A stretch of 64,000 nucleotides of DNA from Neoroseomonas oryzicola (GTDB lineage: Bacteria > Pseudomonadota > Alphaproteobacteria > Acetobacterales > Acetobacteraceae). Of the stretch, positions 25,307-34,190 are shown piece by piece. Below the pieces are notes generated by a model. It worked only from the letters and a program-made list of their open reading frames with translations. It was not told where the DNA came from and ran no database searches. The stretch is taken from NCBI RefSeq assembly GCF_012163135.1, contig NZ_JAAVUP010000001.1:62001-126000 (forward strand). Reading direction: 5' to 3'. Both the position numbers and the translations under genes were made by a program. The first letter of the stretch is position 1; every line of letters starts with the position of its first letter.

Positions 25307-25897
25307 ATGAGCTGCGCTGCCATGTCCCCCCGATTTCTGAGCAGCCGCTGGCATGTCGCTCCGGCAATGCTGGTCGCTCTTCTCCTCGCTTCCGGCGCCC
25401 ATGCGCAGGACAGCTTCGTCCGCGTGGCCGACCCGGAGACGGGCCGCCCGGTGCTGTCCATCCTGGGCACCGGCATCGGCATGCCCTTCGCCAGCCTGTC
25501 GCTCGAGATGCGCTGCCCGGCCTCCCAGGCCTGGACCATTGCCGTCAACGGCGTCCGCGCGCCGGCCGGCACGACCGTGATGGTCGGCTTCGGCGATCCC
25601 GGCGGCGGCTGGACGCCGATCCGTAGCGCGCCGACACGCTACGAGGACCGCAGCCTCAGCCTCAGCCTCGACCGCAGCGCCTTCCGCAGCGCGCTGGTCC
25701 AGGCCCGCGCCGACTACCCCGAGGCGCGCGACGCTGAGGTGCGCATCGTCATCGGCGATGCCGTGGGCCTTGCCGTGAACCGCGACGCGCTGGTACGCGA
25801 GATGACCGAGTTCGCGCGGGAATGCGACCCGCCGGCGGCCGCGCCTGCGACCGCGCGGCGCAGCACGCCGGTGCGCCGGATCGACTACGCCCGGTAG
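25307..25897 (+). CDS. Hypothetical exported protein
   Basis: The 196-residue product has a hydrophobic export signal ending GAHAQDS, preceded by an arginine and a histidine. The mature part is beta-rich in appearance (SFVRVADPETGRPVLSILGT, MVGFGDPGGGWTPI) and ends in an Ala/Arg-rich tail. I recognise no family. The start is uncertain: GTG 25295, ATG 25307 and ATG 25322 are in frame and none has a ribosome site. The gene begins just after an AT-rich stretch (25240-25290) that could hold its promoter, and its last 13 bases overlap the convergent hyi gene. Confidence 0.62.
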   Translation: MSCAAMSPRFLSSRWHVAPAMLVALLLASGAHAQDSFVRVADPETGRPVLSILGTGIGMPFASLSLEMRCPASQAWTIAVNGVRAPAGTTVMVGFGDPGGGWTPIRSAPTRYEDRSLSLSLDRSAFRSALVQARADYPEARDAEVRIVIGDAVGLAVNRDALVREMTEFARECDPPAAAPATARRSTPVRRIDYAR

Positions 25898-26664
25898 GGC
25901 TGGAACCAGCCGAGACCGGCCGTCGTCTCGCCCGCCGGGCGGTATTCGCAGCCGATCCAGCCGCGGAAGCCGAGTTCGTCCACCTTCCGGAACACGAAGG
26001 GCCAGTTCACCTCGCCCGTGCCGGGTTCGTTGCGGCCGGGATTGTCCGCGACCTGCATATGCGCGATCAGCGGCAGGTGCTTCTCGACCCGCTTGACGAT
26101 GTCGCCCTCGGTGATCTGGCAGTGATAGAGGTCGAACTGCATCCCGACCTTGTCCGGCCCGACGGCGTTGATGATCGCCGCCGCTTGGTCGGTGGTGTTC
26201 AGGAAGAAGTTCGGGATGTCGCGGTGGTTGATCGGCTCGATCACCGGCTTCACGCCCGCCTTGGCGCATTCCTCCGCCGCCCAGGCGAGGTTCGCGCCAT
26301 AGACCGCGGTCAGCGTGTCGTGGGGCACGCCTTCGGGCTTCAGGCCCGCCATGACGTGCAGGCGCGGGCAGGCGAGGGCGGCCGTGTAGTCCAGCGCCTT
26401 GAGGATCGCGTCGCGGAATTCCCGCTGGCGGCCGGGCAGGGCGGCCATGCCGCGCTCGCCCTTGGCCCAGTCGCCGGGGGGCGCGTTGAACAGCACCTGC
26501 TGCAGCCCGTTGTCCTTCAGTCGCGCGGCGATCTCCGCTGCGGGGAAGTCGTAGGGAAAGAGGAACTCGACCGCCTTGAACCCCGCCTGCGCGGCGAGCG
26601 CGAAGCGGTCGAGGAACGGCGCCTCGTTGAACATCATCGACAGGTTCGCGGCGAAGCGCGGCAT
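25885..26664 (-). CDS. hyi: Hydroxypyruvate isomerase
   Basis: The 259-residue protein is a xylose-isomerase-like TIM barrel of the Hyi family: PRFAANLSMMFNEAPFLDRF at the N-terminus, FKAVEFLFPYDFPA, NAPPGDWAKGERG, EPINHRDIPNFFLN, GMQFDLYHCQITEGD, and HMQVADNPGRNEPGTGEVNW. The conserved glutamates and histidines of the metal site are present. It interconverts hydroxypyruvate and tartronate semialdehyde, the substrate of the nearby GlxR, and could link this to the serine-glyoxylate transaminase, which makes hydroxypyruvate. GGGGGG lies upstream of the ATG. No gcl gene is adjacent. Confidence 0.9.
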   Translation of the reverse strand: MPRFAANLSMMFNEAPFLDRFALAAQAGFKAVEFLFPYDFPAAEIAARLKDNGLQQVLFNAPPGDWAKGERGMAALPGRQREFRDAILKALDYTAALACPRLHVMAGLKPEGVPHDTLTAVYGANLAWAAEECAKAGVKPVIEPINHRDIPNFFLNTTDQAAAIINAVGPDKVGMQFDLYHCQITEGDIVKRVEKHLPLIAHMQVADNPGRNEPGTGEVNWPFVFRKVDELGFRGWIGCEYRPAGETTAGLGWFQPYRA

Positions 26665-26769
26665 GGTGGCGGTCCCCCCTGGGTGACAGGGCGCGGAGGC
26701 TAGCGGCGCCGGCCCGCACCGGCCAGTCCCCGCCTCGCACGACGCGCGGCGTTCGGGCAGGATGGGGCC

Positions 26770-27858
26770 ATGCCCATGCAAACGCCGCGCGCGGCGCGCC
26801 TTGTCGGAATCGCTGCGATCGCGGCCCTGGCGGTCGCCTGCCTGCTGGTCCTCAAGCCCTTCATCTCGGCGCTGATCTGGGCGGCGATCCTCGCCTTCTC
26901 GACCTGGCCGGTCTTCGCCTTCCTGCGCGACCAGGCGCGTATCCGCCCGTCCTGGTCGGCGGCGCTGATGGTGCTGGCGATGTTCCTGCTGGTTGGCCTG
27001 CCGATCGCGCTGGCCGCGCCGACCCGGCGCGAGGATGTCGAGGCGCTGAGCGGGCAGATCGAGCACCTCCTGGTCGAGGGGCTGCCAGGTCTCGGCGCCT
27101 GGCTCTCCTCCCTGCCGGTGGTGGGCGGCTGGATCCATGGCTGGATCGGGGAGATGGCCTTCGACCTGTCGGGCGTGGCGGGGCTGCTGCGGCCCTATGC
27201 CGGGACGATCACCCAGCAGGCGGTCTCGATCCTGCTCGCGGTGCTGTCGGGCCTTGCCGAACTCCTGCTCGCGATCTTCCTCGCCTTCTTCTTCTACCGG
27301 GACGGGCCGGCCATGGCCGGGCGGGCGGAGGCCCTGATGGAACGGCTCGGCGGCCCGACCGGCATCCGGATGCTGGGCCTCGCGGCCGATGTCACGCGCG
27401 GCGTGGTCTGGGGGCTGGTCGGGACCGCGGTCGCGCAGGGGGTGCTGACCGCGATCGGGCTGTGGATCGCGGGGGTGCCGCAGCCGGTGCTGCTTGCCGT
27501 CGTCACCGGGGTGATCTCGATCCTGCCGGTCGGGGCGCCGCTGGTCTGGATCCCGGCGAGCCTGTGGCTGCTGACCCAGGGGCATACCGGGTCGGGCATC
27601 TTCATGGGGCTGTACGGGGCGCTGGTGATCTCCTCGGTCGACAACTTCATCCGGCCCTGGGCGATTTCCCGCGGGGCGAACCTGCCCTTGCTGCTGACCA
27701 TCCTCGGCGCCCTGGGCGGGGTCTTCGCCTTCGGCTTCCTGGGGCTGTTCCTCGGCCCCGTGGTGCTGGCGGTCGGATACACGCTCATGCTGGAATTCGC
27801 CGGCGCGCCGGAGGAGGAGCCCCAAGCCCCTTCCCCGCCCGCGTCCGGGGCCGTATAG
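26770..27858 (+). CDS. AI-2E family transporter (PerM-like membrane protein)
   Basis: The 362-residue protein has eight or so membrane helices in the AI-2E arrangement: two at the N-terminus (LVGIAAIAALAVACLLVL, LIWAAILAFSTWPVFAFL), one near residue 70, a long soluble/amphipathic segment, then a cluster from about residue 155 to 345 with LAIFLAFFFYRDGPAM and SILPVGAPLVWIPASLWLL. Family members include TqsA-like autoinducer exporters and sodium/proton antiporters; substrate cannot be called. The last 20 residues are Pro/Glu/Ala rich. The gene is divergent from hyi and 62 bases before the peptide receptor gene. Confidence 0.88.
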   Translation: MPMQTPRAARLVGIAAIAALAVACLLVLKPFISALIWAAILAFSTWPVFAFLRDQARIRPSWSAALMVLAMFLLVGLPIALAAPTRREDVEALSGQIEHLLVEGLPGLGAWLSSLPVVGGWIHGWIGEMAFDLSGVAGLLRPYAGTITQQAVSILLAVLSGLAELLLAIFLAFFFYRDGPAMAGRAEALMERLGGPTGIRMLGLAADVTRGVVWGLVGTAVAQGVLTAIGLWIAGVPQPVLLAVVTGVISILPVGAPLVWIPASLWLLTQGHTGSGIFMGLYGALVISSVDNFIRPWAISRGANLPLLLTILGALGGVFAFGFLGLFLGPVVLAVGYTLMLEFAGAPEEEPQAPSPPASGAV

Positions 27859-27920
27859 GCCCCGGCCTCTGGGGGCGCCGGGCCGGACGGCCGGGACTGG
27901 CAACGACGGGAGAACGAAGA

Positions 27921-29504
27921 ATGCGGAAGCTGCTGTTGGCGGCCGCGCTGGCCATCGGGCTCGGCGCGGGATGGGCGGAGGCGCGCACCGTGCGCTGGTC
28001 CGCCTCGGGCGATCCGAACACCATGGATCCGCACAGCCAGAATGTCGGCACCGTCACCATGGTGCTGCAGCAGATCTACGACACGCTGATCTCCCGCAAC
28101 CAGGACCTAGGCCTGGCGCCGGGCCTGGCGACGCGCTGGGAGCAGGTCGAGCCGAACCGCTGGCGCTTCTGGCTGCGCGACGGCGTGAAGTTCCACGAAG
28201 GCCAGGCCTTCACCGGCGACGACGTGGTGTTCAGCATCACCCGCGCGCAGCAGCCGACCTCGAACTACGCGATCTACGTCGACACCATCGAGCGCTCGGT
28301 GCAGGTCGAGCCGCTGGTGGTCGACGTCATTACCCGCGTGCCGGACCCGATCCTGCCCAACAAGATCGCGTCCCTGATGATCATGTCGCGGTCCTGGTCC
28401 GAGGCGCACAACGCGACGCGCCCGCAGAACACCCGCGCGCGGGAGGAGATGTACACCACCCGCAACACCAACGGGACCGGCGCCTTCCGCCTGCAGACCC
28501 GCGAGCCCGACGTGCGCACCGTCATGGTCCGCAACACCGACTGGTGGGGCTGGAGCGAGCCGGCGAGCCGCGAATCCAACATCACCGAGATCATCTACCG
28601 CCCGATCTCCTCGGACGCGACGCGCATCGCCGCGCTGCTGTCTGGGGAGGTGGATTTCGTGCTCGACCCGCCGCTGCAGGACCTCAACCGCCTGCGCTCG
28701 GCGCCGAACATCAAGGTCACCGAGGGCCCCGAGGTCCGCACGATCTTCCTCGCGATGGACGTGCACCGGGACGAGTTGCTGTATTCCGATGTGCGCGGGC
28801 GCAATCCGCTGAAGGACCTGCGCGTTCGCCAGGCGCTGTACCAGGCGATCGACATCCAGGCGATCCACCGCACCACCATGCGCGGCCAGTCGGTCGTGAC
28901 CGGCACCTTCTTCCCCCCGCAGGTGAACGGCTATTCGCGCGAGGAGGATGTCCGCCTGCCCTACGACCAGGCCCGTGCCCGCGCGCTGCTGGCCGAGGCC
29001 GGCTATCCGAACGGCTTCGAGATCACGCTCGACTGCCCGAACAACCGCTACATCAACGACGAGCAGATCTGCCAGGCGATCGTCGCGATGTGGGCGCGCG
29101 TGGGCGTCCGGGCGCGGCTCAACGCCATGCCGCTCGCGCCCTTCTTCGCGAAGATCCAGCGCGACGACACCTCGATCTACCTGCTGGGCTGGGGCGTGCC
29201 GACGCTCGACGCGCTCTATTCCTTCCAGTCGCTGCTGCGCACGCGTGACGGCGGGCAGGGCAACGGCATCTGGAACTACGGGCGGTATTCCAACGCCCGG
29301 ATGGACCAGCTGATCGACATCATGACCAACCAGTCCGGCGCCCCGCGCGACGCCGCGATCCGGGAAGCCCTGCGCATCTACCGCGAGGACATCCCCCACA
29401 TCCCGCTGCACCACCAGATGATCCCCTGGGCGATGCGGTCCAACTTCACCATCCCGCACATGGCGAACAACCAGCCCTACTTCCGCTGGGCGCGCATGAA
29501 CTGA
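27921..29504 (+). CDS. Dipeptide-type ABC importer, periplasmic receptor (system 1)
   Basis: The 527-residue protein has a Sec signal (MRKLLLAAALAIGLGAGWAEA) and the SBP_bac_5 fold: RWSASGDPNTMDPHSQN, then LAPGLATRWEQVEPNRWRF, LRDGVKFHEGQAFTGDDVVF, and RVRQALYQAIDIQAI. It captures peptides or other solutes for the permeases encoded next. The gene starts the five-gene operon 27921-33470. The ligand cannot be predicted; this family also takes nickel, opines and glutathione. Confidence 0.93.
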   Translation: MRKLLLAAALAIGLGAGWAEARTVRWSASGDPNTMDPHSQNVGTVTMVLQQIYDTLISRNQDLGLAPGLATRWEQVEPNRWRFWLRDGVKFHEGQAFTGDDVVFSITRAQQPTSNYAIYVDTIERSVQVEPLVVDVITRVPDPILPNKIASLMIMSRSWSEAHNATRPQNTRAREEMYTTRNTNGTGAFRLQTREPDVRTVMVRNTDWWGWSEPASRESNITEIIYRPISSDATRIAALLSGEVDFVLDPPLQDLNRLRSAPNIKVTEGPEVRTIFLAMDVHRDELLYSDVRGRNPLKDLRVRQALYQAIDIQAIHRTTMRGQSVVTGTFFPPQVNGYSREEDVRLPYDQARARALLAEAGYPNGFEITLDCPNNRYINDEQICQAIVAMWARVGVRARLNAMPLAPFFAKIQRDDTSIYLLGWGVPTLDALYSFQSLLRTRDGGQGNGIWNYGRYSNARMDQLIDIMTNQSGAPRDAAIREALRIYREDIPHIPLHHQMIPWAMRSNFTIPHMANNQPYFRWARMN

Positions 29505-29558
29505 GGAGTGACGCGGGCGCGGCGGCGGTCTTCGCCGCGCCCGCACCGGAGTGAGAGC

Positions 29559-30542
29559 ATGTTCGCCTTCATCATCAGTCGTATCCTGCAGGCGGTGCCG
29601 GTCATGCTGACCGTCGCGCTGATCTCCTTCGCGATGTTCGCCTATGTCGGCGACCCGGTGGCGATCATGCTGGGGCAGGACTTCACCGAGGCGCAGCGCG
29701 ACCAGCTGGTCCGCGACCTCGGCCTCGACCAGCCCTTCTGGGTGCAGTTCGCGACCTTCATCGGCCATGCGGCGCAGGGCGAGTTCGGCCTGTCCTACCG
29801 CCTGTCCCGCCCGGTCGCGGAGCTGATCGCCGAGCGCGCGCCGGCGACGCTGGAACTGGCCTTCACCGCGGCCGCGCTCGCGCTGCTGATCGGCGTGCCG
29901 ATGGGGGTCTATACCGGGCTCTACCGGAATTCCTGGCTGTCGCGCTTCTTCCTGACCTTCAGCCTGGTCGGCGTCTCGCTGCCGACCTTCCTGATCGGCA
30001 TCCTGCTGATCCTGGTCTTCGCCGTCTGGCTCGGCTGGCTTCCGTCCTTCGGGCGCGGAGACACGGTGAAGCTGGGGTGGTGGACGACCGGCTTCCTCAC
30101 GGTGTCCGGCCTCAAGGCGCTGGTGCTGCCGGCGATCACGCTGGGGCTGTTCCAGCTGACGCTGATCATGCGCCTGGTGCGGGCCGAGATGATGGAGGTG
30201 CTGCGCACCGACTACATCAAGTTCGCCCGCGCCCGCGGCCTGCCGAACCGGGCGGTGCATTTCGGCCATGCGCTCAAGAACACGCTCGTGCCCGTGATCA
30301 CCATCGTCGGCCTGCAGCTCGGCGCCATCATCGCCTTCGCCATCGTGACCGAGACGGTGTTCCAGTGGCCGGGCATGGGGCTGCTGTTCATCCAGTCCGT
30401 CGGCGCGGCCGACATCCCGGTGATGAGCGCCTACCTGATGCTGATCGCGCTCGTCTTCGTCACCATCAACCTGATCGTCGACCTCCTCTACTACGCCGTG
30501 GACCCGAGGCTGCGCATCGGACGCGGGAAGGGGGGGCACTGA
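29559..30542 (+). CDS. Dipeptide-type ABC permease, DppB-like (system 1)
   Basis: The 327-residue inner membrane protein starts at ATG 29559, after GGAGTGAG. It has the DppB N-terminus (FIISRILQAVPVMLTVALI), DLGLDQPFWVQFATF, and the EAA loop RAEMMEVLRTDYIKFARARG that contacts the ATPases, ending in FVTINLIVDLLYYAVDPRLR. About six membrane helices. It pairs with the DppC-like permease that begins 3 bases downstream. Confidence 0.93.
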   Translation: MFAFIISRILQAVPVMLTVALISFAMFAYVGDPVAIMLGQDFTEAQRDQLVRDLGLDQPFWVQFATFIGHAAQGEFGLSYRLSRPVAELIAERAPATLELAFTAAALALLIGVPMGVYTGLYRNSWLSRFFLTFSLVGVSLPTFLIGILLILVFAVWLGWLPSFGRGDTVKLGWWTTGFLTVSGLKALVLPAITLGLFQLTLIMRLVRAEMMEVLRTDYIKFARARGLPNRAVHFGHALKNTLVPVITIVGLQLGAIIAFAIVTETVFQWPGMGLLFIQSVGAADIPVMSAYLMLIALVFVTINLIVDLLYYAVDPRLRIGRGKGGH

Positions 30543-30545
30543 GCC

Positions 30546-31460
30546 ATGGCCGCCGCCGTAAATCGTTTCTTCGGATCGGACCTGTGGTGGTCCTTCACCC
30601 GTTCGCCGGTGACGGTCGCCTCCGCCGTGGTCGCGCTGGTCTGCATCCTGGGTGCGGTGCTCGCGCCCTGGATCGCGCCGCACAACCCTTTCGATCTCGC
30701 CTCGCTGAACCTGAGCGACGCCTTCAAGCCGCCCGCCTGGGACGAGGAGGGCGCGGCCGAGTATTTCCTCGGCACCGATGACCAGGGGCGCGACGTGCTC
30801 TCGGCCATCATGTACGGCGCACGCGTGTCGCTGCTGGTGGGCCTGTCGGCGACCATCTTCGCAACCGTGCTCGGCGTCTCGCTGGGACTGACGGCCGGCT
30901 ATGCCGGCGGGCATGTCGACAGCGTGCTGATGCGCATCTGCGACATCCAGCTGACCTTCCCCTCCATCCTGGTCGCCCTGCTGGTGGACGGCGTGGTGCG
31001 GGCCGTGCTGCCGCGCGAGGTGCACGACCAGATCGCGCTGTTCGTCGTGATCTTCGCCATCGGCATCAGCGAATGGCCGAAATTCGCCCGCACGGTGCGC
31101 GGGTCCACGCTGGTCGAGCGCAACAAGGAATACGTCCAGGCCGCGCGCGTCATCGGCGTGCCCTCGGTGCGCATCATGTTCAGCCATGTGCTGCCGAACG
31201 TGGTCGGGCCGGTGCTGGTGGTGGCGACGCTCAACCTGGGTCTCGCCATCCTGTCGGAGGCGACGCTGTCCTTCCTTGGCGTCGGCGTGCCGCCGACCCA
31301 GCCCTCCCTCGGCACGCTGATCAGGATCGGCAACGACTTCCTGTTCTCGGGCGAGTGGTGGATCACGATCTTCCCGGGCGTCGCCCTCATCGCGATGGTG
31401 CTGTCGGTCAACCTGCTGGGTGACTGGCTGCGCGACGCGCTCAATCCGAAGCTGCGCTGA
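30546..31460 (+). CDS. Dipeptide-type ABC permease, DppC-like (system 1)
   Basis: The 304-residue membrane protein has the oligopeptide permease C N-terminal segment, the signature LGTDDQGRDVLSAIMYGARVS and the EAA loop RGSTLVERNKEYVQAARVIG, then SFLGVGVPPTQPSLGTLI and the closing NLLGDWLRDALNPKLR. It forms the heterodimeric channel with the DppB-like protein. Its stop shares one base with the start of the next gene (TGATG). Confidence 0.94.
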   Translation: MAAAVNRFFGSDLWWSFTRSPVTVASAVVALVCILGAVLAPWIAPHNPFDLASLNLSDAFKPPAWDEEGAAEYFLGTDDQGRDVLSAIMYGARVSLLVGLSATIFATVLGVSLGLTAGYAGGHVDSVLMRICDIQLTFPSILVALLVDGVVRAVLPREVHDQIALFVVIFAIGISEWPKFARTVRGSTLVERNKEYVQAARVIGVPSVRIMFSHVLPNVVGPVLVVATLNLGLAILSEATLSFLGVGVPPTQPSLGTLIRIGNDFLFSGEWWITIFPGVALIAMVLSVNLLGDWLRDALNPKLR

Positions 31461-32446
31461 TGTCGAACGTCGCTCCCCTGCTGCAGGTGAAGAACCTGCG
31501 CGTCGAATTCCCGACCCGGCGAGGCACGCTGGTCGCGCTCGACGACGTCTCCTTCGACATCTCGCCGGGCGAGGTGCTCGGCGTGGTCGGTGAATCCGGC
31601 GCCGGCAAGTCCATGACGGGTGCCGCCATCATCGGCCTGCTGGAACCGCCCGGGCGCATCGCGAAGGGCGAGATCCTCCTCGGCGGCCGGCGCATCGACA
31701 ATCTCCGCTACGAGGAGATGCGCCGGATCCGCGGCAAGGAGATCGGCGCGATCTTCCAGGACCCGCTGACGACGCTGAACCCGCTCTACACGGTCGGCCG
31801 CCAACTCGCCGAGACCATGACCACCCACCTGCCGATCGGGCCCGGCGAGGCGCGCAAGCGCGCCATCGAATGGCTCGAGATGGTGGGCATCCCGGCCGCG
31901 GCGCAGCGCATCGACAGCTACCCGCACGAATTCTCGGGCGGGATGCGCCAGCGTGTCGTCATCGCGCTCGCGCTCTGTGCCGAACCGAAGCTGATCGTGG
32001 CGGATGAACCCACCACGGCGCTCGACGTGTCGATCCAGGCGCAGGTCATCGCGTTGCTCAAGCGCCTCGCGCGCGAGAAGGGCACGGCGATGATGCTGGT
32101 GACGCACGACATGGGCGTCATCGCCGAGACCGCCGACCGCGTCGCCGTCATGTATGCCGGCCGCGTCGCCGAGATCGGCCCGGTGCGCGAGGTGGTGAAG
32201 CACGCGAACCACCCCTATTCCGCGGGGCTGATGGCCTCGATCCCGCCGCTCGACCGGCGGGTGGAACGCCTTGCGCAGATCGATGGCGCGATGCCGCGCC
32301 TGTCCGCGATCCCCAAAGGCTGCGCCTACAACCCGCGCTGCCCGCAGGTCTTCGACAAGTGCCGGACCTACCGTCCGGACCTGATCAACGCCGGCACCAC
32401 GCAGGCCGCGTGCTGGCTCTACGACACGGAGGCGCCCCGTGGCTGA
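31460..32446 (+). CDS. Dipeptide-type ABC ATPase, DppD-like (system 1)
   Basis: The 328-residue ATPase has Walker A GESGAGKSM, signature FSGGMRQRVVIALAL, Walker [13 protein letters not shown] and the C-terminal oligo_HPY domain with cysteines in CAYNPRCPQVFDKC that bind a Fe-S cluster in relatives. It energises import together with the DppF-like ATPase, whose start overlaps this gene by 8 bases. Confidence 0.94.
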   Translation: MSNVAPLLQVKNLRVEFPTRRGTLVALDDVSFDISPGEVLGVVGESGAGKSMTGAAIIGLLEPPGRIAKGEILLGGRRIDNLRYEEMRRIRGKEIGAIFQDPLTTLNPLYTVGRQLAETMTTHLPIGPGEARKRAIEWLEMVGIPAAAQRIDSYPHEFSGGMRQRVVIALALCAEPKLIVADEPTTALDVSIQAQVIALLKRLAREKGTAMMLVTHDMGVIAETADRVAVMYAGRVAEIGPVREVVKHANHPYSAGLMASIPPLDRRVERLAQIDGAMPRLSAIPKGCAYNPRCPQVFDKCRTYRPDLINAGTTQAACWLYDTEAPRG

Positions 32447-33470
32447 CCCGGTGCCGATGCTCGAGGCGCGCGACCTGGCGCGCCATTTCGACGTCTCGCG
32501 ACCCTTCCTGCAGCGTCTGCTGGCGCGGGAGGAACGGCGCACGCTGCGCGCGGTGGACGGGATCTCCTTCTCGATTCCGAAAGGGACGACGCTGTCGCTG
32601 GTGGGGGAATCCGGCTGCGGCAAGTCGACGGTCGCGCGGCTGTCGGTCGGCCTCTATGGCCCGACGGCCGGGTCCGTGCACTTCGACGGGCGGGACCTGG
32701 CGGAGGCGCGGTCGCTGGCCGACCAGCGCCGGCGCATGCAGATGATCTTCCAGGATCCCTATGCCTCGCTGAACCCGCGCTGGCGGGTGAAGAACATCAT
32801 CGCCGAGCCGATCCGCGCCTTTGGCCTGGTGACGACGAAGGGCGAGGAGGAGAACCGCGTCGCTGAGCTGCTGACGCAGGTGGGCCTGTCGCCGCTCGAC
32901 GGCGAGAAGTTCCCGCACGAATTCTCGGGCGGGCAGCGGCAACGCATCTCGATCGCGCGCGCGCTGTCGTCGAACCCGGAGTTCCTCGTCTGCGACGAGC
33001 CGACCTCGGCCCTCGACGTGTCCGTTCAGGCGCAGATCCTGAACCTGATGAAGGAACTGCAGCAGCGGCTGGGGCTGACCTACCTCTTCATCAGCCACAA
33101 CCTCGCGGTGGTGCGGCAGATCTCGGACCGCATCGGGGTGATGTATCTCGGACGGCTGGCGGAACTCGCGCCGGCCGAGAGCCTCTTCCGCCGTCCGCGG
33201 CATCCCTATACGCGCGCGCTGATGGAAGCGATCCCGGACCTCGACATGACGGGGCGGGAGCGCATCCCGGTGGGCGGCGAGGTGCCGTCCCCGATCACGC
33301 CGCCCTCGGGCTGCGCCTTCCATCCGCGCTGTCCGCTGGCGAATGAGCGCTGCAAGCGCGAGCGGCCGGAGATGAAGGCGGCGGGCGACGCGATGGTGGC
33401 GTGCCACGCCGTCGAGGAAGGCCGCGACGACGCGATGCCGATGCCGGCGATCGCGCGGGACGCAGCCTAG
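32439..33470 (+). CDS. Dipeptide-type ABC ATPase, DppF-like (system 1)
   Basis: The 343-residue product starts at GTG 32439 within the end of the previous gene. It has Walker A GESGCGKST, signature [15 protein letters not shown], Walker B LVCDEPTSALD and the oligo_HPY ending GCAFHPRCPLANERC. It completes the importer. The last bases overlap the end of the convergent membrane-protein gene. Confidence 0.94.
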   Translation: MADPVPMLEARDLARHFDVSRPFLQRLLAREERRTLRAVDGISFSIPKGTTLSLVGESGCGKSTVARLSVGLYGPTAGSVHFDGRDLAEARSLADQRRRMQMIFQDPYASLNPRWRVKNIIAEPIRAFGLVTTKGEEENRVAELLTQVGLSPLDGEKFPHEFSGGQRQRISIARALSSNPEFLVCDEPTSALDVSVQAQILNLMKELQQRLGLTYLFISHNLAVVRQISDRIGVMYLGRLAELAPAESLFRRPRHPYTRALMEAIPDLDMTGRERIPVGGEVPSPITPPSGCAFHPRCPLANERCKRERPEMKAAGDAMVACHAVEEGRDDAMPMPAIARDAA

Positions 33471-34135
33471 GCCGCCTTCGCGGCGGCGATCCGCGCGCGG
33501 AGATCGGCGTCGATCTCCGCGAAGTCGCGCGGGATGACGTCGCCGTCGCCGGGGGAGCCGAGGGCCTCGAAGATCGTCCCGGCGAGGTCGGGGTCCTCGT
33601 GGCCGAGCGCGTCGGAGAGGCTGTTCGGCGCCACTGGCGCGCCCTCAGCGGCGAAGGACAGCAGCACGGTGCCATCGGCCGCGGTGGTCCATCGCCAGGT
33701 GTCGCGGTCGATCCGCCGCTTCGCGAACCAGGCGTCGTGGCGCAAATCTTCGCTGACGCTGGAAAGGTCGAGGAACAGCGTCCGGCCTGGCCCGGCGGGG
33801 CAGAGATGCATCACGCCGTGCTCGTGCTCCACGAACCAGTGGCGGGCGTCGCGATGCAGCGTGTGGCGCTGGAGACGCCCGGCCTCGGCGTCGCGCCGCA
33901 GCGCGAGGGCGACCTGCCGCACGCGCGCCGATTCCGCGGCGCCACGGCGATGGATGATCGCCGCAGGGATCAGCAGGATCATCGATCCGACGATCAGCAC
34001 GATCCAGGACGCGGTGTCGATGATGCCGAAGGCGTAGTCGAGCAGCCCAAGCGCCGCGAAGATGATCAGCACGACCGGCGCGATGCCGAAATGCGTGCGT
34101 CCGCCGCCATCCATGGCATCGGCCCGCTTGCGCAT
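33467..34135 (-). CDS. Hypothetical membrane protein
   Basis: The 222-residue protein has two adjacent hydrophobic segments near residues 17-60 (FGIAPVVLIIFAALGLLDYA and ASWIVLIVGSMILLIPAAI) followed by a cytoplasmic basic helix (RVRQVALALRRDAEAGR) and a soluble domain of about 140 residues that I do not recognise. ATG at 34135 follows CCGAGG with an 8-base spacer. An upstream GTG at 34198 overlaps the end of the gamma-glutamyltransferase gene and would add 21 residues. Its promoter or transcript is probably shared with that gene. Confidence 0.65.
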   Translation of the reverse strand: MRKRADAMDGGGRTHFGIAPVVLIIFAALGLLDYAFGIIDTASWIVLIVGSMILLIPAAIIHRRGAAESARVRQVALALRRDAEAGRLQRHTLHRDARHWFVEHEHGVMHLCPAGPGRTLFLDLSSVSEDLRHDAWFAKRRIDRDTWRWTTAADGTVLLSFAAEGAPVAPNSLSDALGHEDPDLAGTIFEALGSPGDGDVIPRDFAEIDADLRARIAAAKAA

Positions 34136-34190
34136 GCTACCGACCTCGGCCGTCGTCGCAGCGGCTGGTTCCGTTATGTAGGGCAGGGCG

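Noticed and set aside
28107-31187. A 1026-codon open frame on the minus strand opposite the peptide importer genes
   Set aside because: High G+C leaves long antisense frames. Its translation is His/Arg/Asp/Gly-rich without any domain, and the plus strand has complete recognised genes.
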